A stretch of 64,000 bases of DNA. Source: Dama dama. Lineage: Eukaryota; Chordata; Mammalia; Artiodactyla; Cervidae. A program made the translations under genes and the position numbers. Position 1 is the first letter of the stretch, and each line of letters starts with the position of its first letter. Under the pieces are notes generated by a model. It saw only the letters and a program-made list of their open reading frames with translations, was not told the DNA's origin and did not search any database. Positions 43,101-53,470 of the stretch are shown one piece after another. Location of the stretch: positions 23,852,501 through 23,916,500 of the forward strand of contig NC_083689.1 of NCBI RefSeq assembly GCF_033118175.1, written 5' to 3'.

Positions 43101-46100
43101 TTTGATGCCCACTGAGATGCCCACAGAAGGAAGCAAGTTTGTCATCATCTGAGGTAACCAATGGGAGCTCCAGGGGGACTGACCCCCTCTGGCATCCCCT
43201 TCTGGCTCTGTGATTCCCTATCACACACCAGAAGCTGTTACAGCCTTTCTTCTTGTCCTCCCCTGTCACGGCTATGTCATTCTCAGGGCAGGAAGGTCAG
43301 ATCCAGCCCTAGGGACTCTCTCCAGTATTCCCTTCCTTTCAAAATGCTGTTTTTCTTTTTTGAGCATCCTGTATTGAAAGCTGGGCTCTTTATTTCCAGC
43401 CTTTCTCTTTTTTTAATCAATAGACTGAAGGCTATAATTTTTCCTCTCAGGACTGCTATGGCTACCCCAGCACAGGCTGTCTTTCAGCTCTAAATAGCAT
43501 ACACTTTATATGTAGACAACCTCTTCAATTACAGAGTTAATGAGAAGTGCTTTTGAGTTTCCAATCAGGAAATGACAGGGCAGAAGTTCACTGTCTCCCA
43601 ATATCTACTTTATCCTTCTTTCTTAGTAACAGAACCATTAATTTGAGATGGCACATGATTGCCCCAAGTAAAACTACATTTCCCAGCATCCATCACAGCC
43701 AGCTGTGGCCTTAGGACTAACTCAGGGGCTCAGAGACAAGCACAAGAGGTAAGTGAGTCTTCTGAGAATTATGTTTAAAGGGGGAGGACATGCCCATACT
43801 TGACCCTTCTTTCCTGATGGCTGGATATGATACATGATGGTTGGAGCTCCAGCAGTTACTCTGGACTATGATGTAGGAATAAAAACCATATTCAGTGCTG
43901 CATAATGCAGGAGACTAAAACTCTCACATCACACTTGCCCAGGGCTGCTGATGGCTGGACATCTATTTGAGAGAGAAATGTACTTCCTTTTGAGTTTTCT
44001 ATTATCTGCAATCAGACTTAAAGCTTACTGAATACAGGTCTTTATAGAGACAAACTTGAGAGAGATAGGGAACTCAAAGAGAAAGAACCATAGAGACATT
44101 CTGACTCACAAATTAGAGCCTAATAGAGAGAGGTCCCCCCAGCATTAGGTACCTGCTCTGGGAGCCCACAATGAGGAAGAGGGAGGACCCTTGGGACCTC
44201 AGATGTCACAACCAGCTGTGTTACAGACTGATTCAAAGAGATGGGAATTTTATAAGGATGTGAACACCAAGAAACTCTCCTGTTTCCTGGTCACTTATCA
44301 TATGCTAGATGGTTGCTTTATTCACATTCCAACTCTCCAAAAAAATGATCGTTCTCATCTTCCCACTTTGGAGATGAGGCAACTGAGGCTCGGAGAAGTT
44401 GAGTCACCTGTCCAAGGGTACACAGCCTACTCAGGGAGCAAAAGGCAGGGCTGGGATTTGTACCCTTGTTTCTCTGATGCCTGAACCTGCCTTCTTTTTC
44501 TTCCTTCTTTTCTTCTTACTGAAGAATAGTTTATTTATAATGATTCAGGTGTACAGTAAAATGATTCAATTTCATATATATATACATCAGATTCTTTTCC
44601 ATTTTAGTGAATCTGCCCTTTTAATTGTAATCTTAGATTACTTTTCAAGGATCCTATAGGTATGTGGCTTTGTATAGACAGATCTCTATAAGACATAGGC
44701 TCTACATGAGTAGGGAAGAGGGAAAGAGGAGGAGGAGGGAAGAAAATAAATTCTAAAGGTATACTGGGTACTTATGTGCCAGGCCTGTTTTAGGAACACT
44801 AGATGTCATTAATTTACTTAATCCCCACAACAACCCTGTGGAGTGGGTAATGCAGGTATTAACAGCCCCATTTTACAGATGAAGAAACTGAGGCACAGAG
44901 AGGTAGGGGCACCAGGAAGCTGCTAAGGGTTGGGGGACTCAAGTGTCCACCCTTCATAACCACTAGGCTATATGGTGGGGTGAACCCTTGCTAAGGGAAA
45001 AGACATCGAGTAGAGCCAAGCTTCTAAAATTGGGGGACAAGAGAATCTGAGGAATGCCAGGGATGTCCTTTCCACAGGCGACTCTGCAAACCACTTCCTT
45101 TATGGCTAGCGCTGGCTCACTAGAGAGCGGAATCTTACGGTGAAAGAGACTCTCTCTCTCTTTTTTTTTCCTCTGGCTGCGCCCCGCGGTTTGCGGGATC
45201 CAACCAGGGCCCTCTGCAGTGAAAGCGCCAAGTTCTAACCACTGGATCGCCAGGGAATTCCCATAAAGGGATTCTTTAGATGACAACGATGGTGGAGATG
45301 GAAACGCCAAAGAAGGGAAGCCTTTGGAGAATGCCCTTGGGGAGACAGTTAGTAAACAAAGAATCCGGAGGAGCCAGCGTTCAACAGAAAAGAGCCTCTA
45401 TGAAACAGCTGACCCTACAGAACAGGGGCCTCAAGAGACAGACATTCTGGAGAGGACCCTATGAAGACAAAGGAGCAACAAGAAAACCTGCCAGGAAAAG
45501 GATGCTATAAGAGAAGAGGCGGGGCTCCTATGGAACTGGAATCACCCAATCAAGATCCCGTGAAGATGGGAATCTTGGTGGGGTTGGGGGGAGGAACTCC
45601 AGACAGGACCCTAGTGAGTAGGGAACCTATGTATCAGGACCCTCTAGCGGCGACGCTATATTGGAGGGTCTATGGGGAACTCCAAGAAGAAGCACCCTGC
45701 TGATCGAATCTATACTGAGTCAATTCTGTAGAGCAAGAAACTCACAGAGATAGCCTGTTTACAGGCAGAGGGCAAGAAAGCCGGCCAGAGTGGAACCAAA
45801 GAGCTCTGGGAATGCAAACCCGGAGTTTACGTCCAGCCGAACGCAGCCCGCGCGACTACAATCCCCAGGAGGCCGCATGGCTCCATGCCGACTCCCGACT
45901 CCCTGGCGCCCGCGCAGTGCCTGTCGGAATACGTAGTCCCAGCCGCGGTAACCCCGACCGGAAAGCCGGCCAGCTCCCGCCGCCAGCCCCACCTCCTTCC
46001 ATGTCCTCCGTCCAGTTGCGGCTGCTACTCGTGGGAGAACTGGGCGAGGTGTAGTAATCGCCTCCGGGGCTCGTGTCCACGTCTTCCTCCATCGAGCCGG

Positions 46101-49100
46101 ATTTGTGCCGCTTGCTCCTAAAGGGCGAAGGAGGAAGCCAGCAAGGCGGTTACCACGGAGACGCAGGGGGCCCAGCGGGCGTCGTTACTTCCGGCCCTTG
46201 GCGGGGGCGGGGCGAGAAGGGTGCTATCGCGAGACGTCACGCGAGCCGCGGACTTGCCCCTGACCCTCAGGTAGCACTTGTTATAACCTCCCGGTTACTT
46301 GATGGGACACCTGGGACCAGAAATAGGGAGGGACTCGGCTGAGGTCCAAGCTAGAAAATTAGCAGAGTGGAGACTAAAGCCCTGAAGACCTGGCTCATCT
46401 CTTGAGCTGCTGTAATCCCCAGAACCTGGTAGGATCATGATCCCATTTTACAGATGAGGAAACCAAGGCAAACATAATGTGACCGGCTCACGATCACATA
46501 GCATATCTCAACAAGCATCACTGTCTGTGTTCTCATCTCAAGGGCTGGGCCTGTAGGACTCTAGGCTGTGGGAGTCTACTGTGGGGTGTCAGGACTGGGG
46601 AAAAGAGTCACTTGGGTCCTGGATTTTGAAGGATAAATAAGAGTTTTCCAGGTGATATGTGGAAACAGGGAAACGAGTGAACCAGCTGGGGCTGGATGGA
46701 GGTGGGTGGGTGGGGTTATGGAATGCCCAGAGGTGGGGCCCCGGGGACATACCCGCTGGAGGATGTGCTGGGTAGCGTTCTTCTCATGCCCGTGCTGGCT
46801 GGATTTAGGTCATATGCCAGGTGTCCCTGAAGCTCCCCCAGGGAGAAGTTGGGTCCTGTTCCAGTCACCACAGGTGCTGCAGAAGGCGACAGAGAGGAGG
46901 GTGAGGGAGGGAACAAGGTCCAGGACTGTGATTTGCCCTGGAGGGGTGGGGAGAGCCCTCTGGGGGCTGGCACTAGTTTGGCTGAAACTGGCCTATATTC
47001 TATGTATCAGAAGAACAAGGCCACTGAGAGACACCAAGGTCACACTGTGAGGTAGAGGCATAGCCTGAGCCAGAGGCCAAGCTTCCCAGCATTCCCAGAG
47101 GCCAGGCTCTGCTGATCTGGATGGGGAGGGAGATGGTTAGGGTTAAGGTAGGGTGCTCTGCTGTGCTTAGTTGCTCAGTTGTGTCTGACTCTTTGCAACC
47201 CCATGGACTATAGCCCACGAGTCTCCTCTGTCCATGGGATTCTCCAGGCCAGGATACTGGAGTGGGTTGCTGTTTCCTTCTCCAGGGGATGTTCCCAACC
47301 CAGGGATTGAACCCAGGTCTCCCACATTGCAGGTGGATTCTTTACCATCTGAGCCACCAGGGCTTCCTGAGGTGTGGACTTGAAATGGAGGTGTCTGGCG
47401 GGTGGGGGCTCCCCAGCACGTCCATAGGTAAGGCAAAAGGACAGGAGGCAAAGCAGATTGGGGGACCCTCTGGGGTATCCTCCTCATGAGGGAGGCCCCC
47501 GGAGGGGGATGTTGGGGTGGAAGTTCGTTTAGCCCCTCCACCCAGCATCTGGAGTCCTTCCTGGGGAAATGCATGTCACCCTGACCTTGGACTCTGGAAA
47601 GGGCCTGGATACTGCCCTTCCTAGGAACCTTAGTTTAGTGACAGGGGTGACTGGAGAGGACAAGGGGGAGTGGGCCAGGGATATGGGTTCCTTCTTCCTC
47701 CCTCCCTGAGTCCCTTTCCTTTTGGGAGCCCCCATCCCAAAGCCGCCACTTCTTCCTGACAGCTGCCCCCCTCCCCCGGCAGGTCCCAGCACAGGGTGGG
47801 CGGGGACACTTACTCCGGGACACTTGGATGAGCTCAGTGACACTGAACACACCGGAGGTGACGAAGCTCTCCTGGAAGTCGGTGGTGTCTGGAAAAGAGA
47901 CAGAGGACAGGGCTCAATAGGCGTCCAGCTGAGCTGGGTCTGATCCCCCACCTTCACACCTCTGGGCTGCCCAGACTCTGGGGTGTCTGACCAGGCATCC
48001 CCGTCTACCCCATCCTCCTTCACCGCCGGGGGAGGATGGCTGTTTCAACCCTTCCAGGCTGAGGAGGAGCCCTCTGCTCTGACGCAGCTGGAGCGGATCT
48101 TCTTTCCTGAGTCTGTGCTCCGTCCTTCTCAGCGCAGCTGCAGCCAGCCTCCTGTCCTCTAGCCTCCCAGCCTCCCTCCAGGGTCTGTGGCATGGCAGCT
48201 GCACACACGAGTGGAGGCCAGACCTGGGTTCACATCTCGGCTAGGGTGCCCACTTGGTGTGTGATTCTGGACAAGTCACTTTACCTCTTTGGTCTCAAAA
48301 GTGGGGACCATACACCCTGTCACCTTGGGTGATTGTGAGATATGAATGCTACAACCCAAGAGGGACCAGCTCGGTCCTTTTGCCTCACTCATTGCCCCAT
48401 GCAACACTGCAGTCTTTTAGCTTTCTGCTGCCAGGCTGGGAGCTCTGTAGCATCCCCAGTTCCTGGGCTAGAACCTAGAAGACAGCAGGGGCTCAGAACC
48501 ATGGACTGAACGGAGGGTCCACAGGCAGCAGTTAAAATCTCCAGTGTGCCTAGACCCACTCCTGCCTAATGTTAAAGGCAGTTTCACTGTGCCAGGGGCT
48601 GTCTGGACACTTGGACAGCCTCCTCTCCAGGATGGGGTGGTTTAGACCCATTTCATGGATTTGGAAACTGAGGTTGGCCCCAAGAGGGCAAGAGCCCTGA
48701 CCCACCTGGACAGCTGGGAGGGAACAGACCTGTCCTGCCCAGAGGCCCTCACAGGCAGGACCCATTCTCCCAGCAAGTGTTTCCCAGGCACTTCCTGTGT
48801 CTGCCTCCGAGCTGGACACTGGGGAAACCATGGGGAACAAGACTAACAGGGGCCACTGCTCTCAGTCTGGAGTGGGCAAAGGAAGCCACATAAGAGAAGG
48901 AAGTAAAAACCCCTTGTACATGACTGTTCATAGCAGCATGATTTATAGTAGCTGAAATCAGAGAACACCCAAATGTCCATCAGTGATGATGGATAGACAG
49001 AATGTGGTCCCTCCACACATGGGAGCATCACTCAGCCATGAAAAGGAGAGAAGCCCTGACACCTGCCACCACGTGGACGGACCCTGAGAACACGATGCTC

Positions 49101-52067
49101 AGTGAGAGAAGCAGACACAGAAGGACACACAGGGTGTGACTCCACTGATGGGAAACGTCCAGAACAGGCCAATCTACAGACACTGAGAGTGGATGAGTAG
49201 TTATCTAAGGAAGGGGAGTGACTAATGGAGATGGGGTTGCTTTGGGAGTAATGAAAATGTTCTGGAACCAGACAGGTGATGTGTGCACAGTTTGGTGAAT
49301 GTACTTAATACCACCAAATGGTACATTTTAATATGGTTAAAATGATACATTTTATGTGTGTTGTACCACAATTTAAAAAAACTTTTAAAGATCATTAAGT
49401 CAAACATGATCAGGGGGTAGCAAGGTGGGGGAGCCTGATGGGGAGGGGACCTATTTTGCACAAAGGGCTCAGAGAAGGCTTTCCTGGGAGGGTGACATTC
49501 AACCAAGACATCAGGGTAGGAGTGGAAAATAGAAATGTGAGTTTGAATTTAAGAAGTGCCCTGACAGCCCCTGGCACAGTGAAACTGCCTTGTGAGAAGT
49601 TGGCTGCCTTGATTAGAATGATCTTAAACTCAATGTTTTGCCACCTGCCTGTGGGCTACAATGTTCCTGGCAGTGGGGATGGCTTATGCAAAGGCCCTAG
49701 GGTTGGAACATAGGGCTTTTTTTTTTTTTTGGATGCACCACACAACATGTGGGGATTCCCTGGTAGCTCAGCTGGTAAATAATCCGCCTGCAATGCAGGA
49801 GATCCTGGTTCGACTCCTGGGTTGGGAAGACCTCCTAGAGAAGGGATAGGCTACCCACTCCAGTATTCTTGGGCTTCCCTAGTGGCTCAGCTGGTAAAGA
49901 ATCCTCCTGCAATGTGGGAGACCTGGGTTCGATCCCTGGGTTGGAAAGATGCCCTGGAGAAGAGACTGGATACCCATTCCAGTATTCTGGCCTGTATAGT
50001 CCATGGGGTCGCAGAGTCGGACACGACTCAGTGACTTTCACTCTCACAGGGCATGCGGAAAATCCCTGACCAGGGATCAAACCCGCGTGCCCTGCAGTGC
50101 GAGCGTGGAACACTGGACCATCAGGGAAGTCCAAGGCCCTGGGGTGGGGACACACTTGGTGAACTGGAGACTGACAGGGCTGGAGTTGAAGGAGCCGGGA
50201 GAGCGGTCAGAGTAGAGGTGGCAGCTTTTGGTTTCGAGGTGGTGGTGGGAGCAGTTCTTGTCCAGGCCCCTAGGGGGCAGCGCTAGCCGCAGAGAGCGCA
50301 GAGCAGCGCCGGGCTCCCCCACTGTCCGTCACTTAAGCCCCCTCCTTGCTTACGAGCTTTGTGTCCACCATTTATTGAGCAATTACTGCCTGCCCAGGCC
50401 CATGATGGAAGACTGGGGACCACAACATTCCCGAGGAGGACAGGGCGGTGGCTCCCAGTGTCCAGGGGAAGTGGCCATGGCCATTTCCTGCTGACCCAGC
50501 TGGCCAGCTGCTGTCAGCACGCCCCTCCACCCTCCCCCCACAGGGGTTTCCTGTTTGTGCAGCGCTCGCCCAGCTCCATCTCCAGGGGACTCCCTGGCGG
50601 GCGGGGAGGAAGTGACTTCCTCCACCAGACGCTGGAGCTCCCCATGGGACCCGGCCAAACGCCGCAGCCCCCGCCGCTCCAACATCTGGCTTGGAGGGAG
50701 GCACGTGGGGATCACAGGAGGCCAAGGAGGACTCAGGTCACAGATGGTCAGAGAGATGTGGCCAGGGGGCCTGCGAGCCTCCTGGAACCGTCCAGCCTCC
50801 CTGTGCATGCCTGTGACGGACGTTCCATGGGGGATGCCCTCACCCACCGCGTGTTTCTTCCCGTCTCCCTTTTCATCTCCCCTCTGTCCCCGCTCCTGCT
50901 GTACTATCTCTCTAGTTTCCCTTTTCCTCTTTGCTTTATCCCTCCTCTCCTTTTTCTTTCTTTCTATAAATGTTTTTTGAGCATGTGCTGTGTACTGTGG
51001 CCTATTCTAGGTAGTGAGGACAGGGCAGTGATCAAGATAAACACCTCTGCCCTTTAGGAGGGGACGTTCCACCAGGTGAGATAAGCAAACACATATGCAA
51101 TCACTAAGCAACTAAGCAAATACATACGCAATCACTAACTTCCTCTAAAGGAACTAAAACAGAGGGCTGGGATTGAGAGTGGCCAGGCGGCTTGAGCTAA
51201 GGAGCTCAGAGAAGATCTCTCTGAGAGGGAGGCATCTGAGCTAAGACTTAGGTGATCTGAGAGAGACAGAGCAGTTTCCTGTTCAGACAGAGGGTACAGC
51301 CTGTGCAAAGGCCCTGGCTGGTGCCTGGCGTATTGGAGGAGAAGTGAGGAGGTCCCCTTTGGCTGGACCAGAGTGAGCAAGGGGCAGAGAAGGAAAAGGT
51401 GGGGGACGGAGGGTATGGGGCAGGTTGTACAGGGCCTCCTGGTCTGCAGGAAGGACTTGAGCTTTTACCCTGAGGGATGTGGGTGGGGGAGGGGCAACAC
51501 ATGACTCAAGTGCTCACAGAAGCCCTCTGACCACTTTAGGGAAGACAGACTGTGAAGACAGGAGCCAGGGGATAAAGTAGAAGCAGGGCCTCTGCAGCTT
51601 CCAAAACTTTTCTGTCCTTCAGGCGTCTGCTCCCAGCCCTGATGCAGGCAAATTCTCCTGCTTCCCACCCCCCACCCCAACACAGAACTGACTTGTCCTA
51701 CCCACTCATTGAACACCCTGTGAGACTGTTAGGGGAGCACCTCTGAGCCCAGATGCTGGAGCTCAGGGTCATGGGTTCCAACCCCAGCTCCCTGGATGCC
51801 CCTGGAAGGTTCATATGCCTCTTTGGGCCTCAGTCTCCTCCTCTGCAAAACAGAACAACAGCAGCACCTACTCCAGGGATGACTCAGATACTCATACAGG
51901 ACCACACAGAACCCACAAACGGTGTTCCCAAGATTACTCCTAAATAAAAGATGGGAATGCAACCGTGTCTTCCACCCTGCCACCTCCAGACTCACCCAGT
52001 GTGATGGGCTTGCTGTCCTCCTGGTCGGAGCCCATCCCTGCCCGGGGACTGCCACTCTGCTCTGCAT
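31165..52067 (-). CDS. NFIC: Nuclear factor 1 C (CTF/NF-I family), C-terminal nine coding exons
   Basis: NFIC is a nuclear transcription factor that binds TTGGC(N5)GCCAA as a dimer. Nine - strand exons (51996-52067, 47814-47888, 46753-46876, 45993-46117, 40177-40302, 38049-38233, 37341-37488, 35340-35425, 31165-31182) join without a frame break. They give 319 residues, including one codon split with the upstream exon. They carry the family landmarks [36 protein letters not shown] followed by [40 protein letters not shown], and the tail [18 protein letters not shown] with SWYLG. A CTD-like SPTSPSY heptad sits in the proline-rich activation region. The N-terminal DNA-binding domain (exons 1-2, about 189 aa in human) lies off the right edge. 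Sequence features such as DPASQQPGP fit NFIC rather than NFIA, NFIB or NFIX. Confidence 0.95.
31200..31225 (+). repeat. (GA)n microsatellite forming the exon 11 polypyrimidine tract
   Basis: gacagagagagagagagaca on + reads as a T/C tract directly before the NFIC exon 11 acceptor on the - strand. Confidence 0.8.
31415..31447. repeat. Perfect 11-bp inverted repeat
   Basis: ACGTATATCCC and GGGATATACGT surround an 11-base loop. The surrounding 31365-31520 looks like an old interspersed, possibly DNA-transposon-derived repeat. Confidence 0.7.
32725..32753. repeat. Perfect 11-bp inverted repeat
   Basis: GGCAATTGATC and GATCAATTGCC with a seven-base loop. TTGATCAGGG recurs at about 32792. Confidence 0.8.
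32890..32924 (+). repeat. Poly-G tract (24 G, C, 10 G)
   Basis: A long homopolymer that can fold as a quadruplex. The exact length is likely uncertain from sequencing. Confidence 0.9.
35340..35425 (-). CDS. NFIC: NFIC exon 10
   Basis: 86 nt, acceptor ctcctcgcag, donor gtaggg. It encodes [17 protein letters not shown] and DPAGIYQAQ. Its first two bases complete the serine codon split with exon 9. Confidence 0.93.
35640..35870. promoter_or_regulatory. A/T-rich homeodomain-site cluster, candidate conserved element
   Basis: Within GC-rich DNA this block has repeated TGAATTATT, TTATTAATTT and TTTATATTTTAATC. It lies 215 bases 5' of exon 10 on the NFIC strand. No repeat family is recognised, so an enhancer is possible. 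Confidence 0.35.
37341..37488 (-). CDS. NFIC: NFIC exon 9
   Basis: 148 nt, acceptor gttccccccag, donor gtaagc. It encodes [19 protein letters not shown], the PPPP run and [19 protein letters not shown]. In human this exon is used in the full-length, CTF1-like form. Confidence 0.92.
38049..38233 (-). CDS. NFIC: NFIC exon 8
   Basis: 185 nt, acceptor catctctacag, donor gtgagt. It encodes [20 protein letters not shown] through [20 protein letters not shown] to SQQPGP, ending in phase 0. Confidence 0.95.
38370..38515 (-). repeat. CHR-type tRNA SINE
   Basis: Reverse-strand SINE in NFIC intron 7 (ctgaccagggattgagccca, then accaccaggaaattcc). Confidence 0.75.
38690..39080 (-). repeat. L1 3' end
   Basis: Reverse-strand old L1 3'UTR: ttgagatatcatttgctcac, then catcagtggaatcacacccc and gggtccatcagtgtggcag. 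Confidence 0.75.
39690..39842 (-). repeat. CHR-type tRNA SINE
   Basis: Reverse-strand SINE, T-rich left end, head gaccaccagggaagtcc. Confidence 0.8.
40177..40302 (-). CDS. NFIC: NFIC exon 7
   Basis: 126 nt, acceptor tcctcacag, donor gtgagc. It encodes [20 protein letters not shown], then [21 protein letters not shown]. It is rich in Ser-Pro sites, likely phosphorylation targets (inference). Confidence 0.95.
41074..41100 (+). repeat. (GGGGGT)n short tandem repeat
   Basis: Four G5 runs separated by T; quadruplex-capable. Confidence 0.85.
44770..44985 (+). repeat. MIR element
   Basis: Pattern attttacagatgaagaaact followed by gaggcacagagaggt, typical of MIR. Confidence 0.65.
45150..45262 (-). 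repeat. CHR-type tRNA SINE fragment
   Basis: Reverse-strand SINE head gatcgccagggaattccc, with a (CT)n/T-rich left end. Confidence 0.75.
45790..46260. promoter_or_regulatory. Intragenic CpG island with promoter-type motifs
   Basis: The island surrounds NFIC exon 6. It carries two ZNF143-like sites (45855-45873 on +, 45920-45937 on -), an RFX-like half site (46149-46154), an ETS site ACTTCCGG (46187-46194), a GC box, a BANP-type TATCGCGAGA (46225-46234) and a CRE-like GACGTCAC (46233-46240). This set is typical of housekeeping promoters. No start site can be proved from sequence. Confidence 0.5.
45993..46117 (-). CDS. NFIC: NFIC exon 6
   Basis: 125 nt, acceptor cgccctttag, weak donor gtgggg. 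It encodes [19 protein letters not shown], then [20 protein letters not shown]. The exon lies inside the CpG island. Confidence 0.94.
46400..46530 (+). repeat. MIR fragment
   Basis: cccattttacagatgaggaa pattern in NFIC intron 5. Confidence 0.6.
46753..46876 (-). CDS. NFIC: NFIC exon 5
   Basis: 124 nt, acceptor ccttctgcag, donor gtatgt. It encodes [20 protein letters not shown], then [20 protein letters not shown]. Confidence 0.95.
47160..47368 (-). repeat. Bov-tA SINE
   Basis: Reverse-strand Bov-A unit plus tRNA head, ending gagccaccagggcttcct. In NFIC intron 4. Confidence 0.9.
47814..47888 (-). CDS. NFIC: NFIC exon 4
   Basis: 75 nt, acceptor ctcttttccag, donor gtaagt. It encodes [20 protein letters not shown] and QVSR. 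Confidence 0.95.
48205..48480 (+). repeat. MIR element
   Basis: gacctgggttcacatctcgg, then ggacaagtcactttacctct: a nearly complete MIR in NFIC intron 3. Confidence 0.65.
48900..49395 (+). repeat. L1 3' end
   Basis: Forward old L1 3'UTR: tgttcatagcagcatgattt, caaatgtccatcagtgatga, cactcagccatgaaaaggag and more, ending in an A-rich tail. Confidence 0.8.
49725..50045 (+). repeat. Bov-tA SINEs, two tRNA units head to tail
   Basis: Two tRNA-type heads (about 49752 and 49871), each followed by gttgggaagac- or gttggaaagat-type sequence, then one Bov-A end at 50040. A younger copy seems inserted into an older one. Confidence 0.8.
50045..50132 (-). repeat. CHR-type SINE fragment
   Basis: Reverse-strand tRNA piece ending gaccatcagggaagtcc. 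Confidence 0.7.
50267..50282 (+). promoter_or_regulatory. CTCF-type motif
   Basis: CCCCTAGGGGGCAGCG followed by cta is a strong match to the CTCF core and its downstream bases. In NFIC intron 3. Confidence 0.65.
51996..52067 (-). CDS. NFIC: NFIC exon 3
   Basis: 72 nt, acceptor ttctttgcag, donor gtgagt. It encodes [20 protein letters not shown] and ITL, the segment just after the DNA-binding domain. The split Asp codons at both ends match the neighbours. Confidence 0.93.
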
Positions 52068-53309
52068 CTGCAAAGAAAGGGAGGGGGAATTGGTGACATC
52101 GCCACAGGGGTTCCCATCCCGAGGGGAGGAGGCATCAGCCCAGCACTAGCTGGGACCAGCACCATGGAGACCGCGGTCTGGAGCATGGTGTGGCCCCTTC
52201 CCTGACTGCTGCCACAGAGGGTCATGAATGTCTTCTGTCACTGGGGTCACGGGTGAGAGCCCAAGTGCAGGAACTGGCTCGGTCATAGGGAAGTACTCTC
52301 TAAGCCTCAGTTTCCTCTTCTGTCAAGTAAGGATAGCTCATTTAATCCTGCCTCTACTGTATAAGGTGGGAACCCTCATGCCCATTTTACAGGTGGGAAA
52401 ACTGAGGGCCAGACAGGTGAGTCCTTGACCCCTCAGGATCCCTCCCATCTTCCTCTGCCTTGAGTCCCAGGAGCCCAGCCCATGGTCTTGGGTTGCTATT
52501 CAGGGTCCCCAGAGAGGGGGCTGAGGGGCATATTTCCACAGCTGTGATGTACCCCTCCCCTGCCCAACTTGAGGGCTCCCTCCCACCCTGGCGCCTGCCC
52601 CCCCCCCATCTTATCTAAAAATAATCAGGCTCCTTGGCAGCCTGGTGAAGCAGACAGACGCTGAGCTCAGCGTTATTGGCTCCAGAGAACTAGATGGAGG
52701 GCGAGTCACGCCAGCCCCCTCTGCAGTCCCCACCCCCACCCTCCACCCTGGGTTGGGGGCAGGGGAGCACATGGCCAAGCCCAGTCGGGCAGAACCCCTA
52801 CAGCCCTATCCATTTATGTCTCAGGTCAAGGGCTAAGGTGGCGGGAAGCACCATCAAATGATGGAGAAAGAATCAGGCCCCTGCCACCTGCCACACTCCA
52901 AGCCCAGGGCTGTTCGCTGTGTGACCTCAGGCAAGTTGCTTACCTGCCCTGAGCCTCAGGCAAGTTGCTTACCTGCCTTCAGCTTCTTTCAAATGTGTGA
53001 AAGCATTTCACAGGCCAGACTGGGTTGCCAGGAGGTGGCAAGGGGATATTAACAGTATATATTAAGCACTTAGGGCATATTGAGTTCTATATACATGGTA
53101 ACATCTATCCCATTATTATTATTATTGTTATTTTTAAGTCCCTAAGATGACCATAGATATGGCGCTTTGTTGTTCTCATTTCACACCTTCCCTTAAATCA
53201 TTAAGAGCCACTTATCTGGCATTATTAGTGTACCCATTTTTTGGACAAGGAAAATAGATGGTTAGAATGACGAAAAAGTGCCTACACTACACCCCTTGTT
53301 GTTTTCTTT

Positions 53310-53470
53310 TTTTATAGTAGTGTATCATTTTATTTCACTTACTTTTTAACCCCCCACCCCCAACCAGGGGAGCGACTTGTGGGGATCTTAGTTCCCTGGT
53401 CAGGGATCAAACCCGTGGTCCTGGCAATGGAAGCACAGAATCCTAACCACTGGCCCACTGGGGAAGCCTC
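53310..53470 (-). repeat. CHR-type tRNA SINE
   Basis: Reverse-strand SINE (ggatcttagttccctggtca, then cactggggaagcc). Confidence 0.75.

Larger units (their letters stand above)
40303..45992 (-). other. NFIC: NFIC intron 6
   Basis: 5690 bases. It contains a (GGGGGT)n patch at 41075-41100, a TAAT-rich and purine-rich stretch at 42870-43020, an A/T-rich segment with a DNA-transposon-like stretch at 43560-44150, a MIR at about 44770-44980, a CHR SINE and part of a CpG island. No gene is supported. Confidence 0.65.

Noticed and set aside
45280..45510. A 76-codon open frame upstream of the intragenic CpG island
   Set aside because: No known domain, no splice support, and the sequence is made of loosely repeated words. 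Kept only as a sequence oddity.
49745..49830. tRNA-like box A/B sequence
   Set aside because: These are tRNA-Glu-derived SINE heads repeated across the window, without a clean cloverleaf or 3' end.
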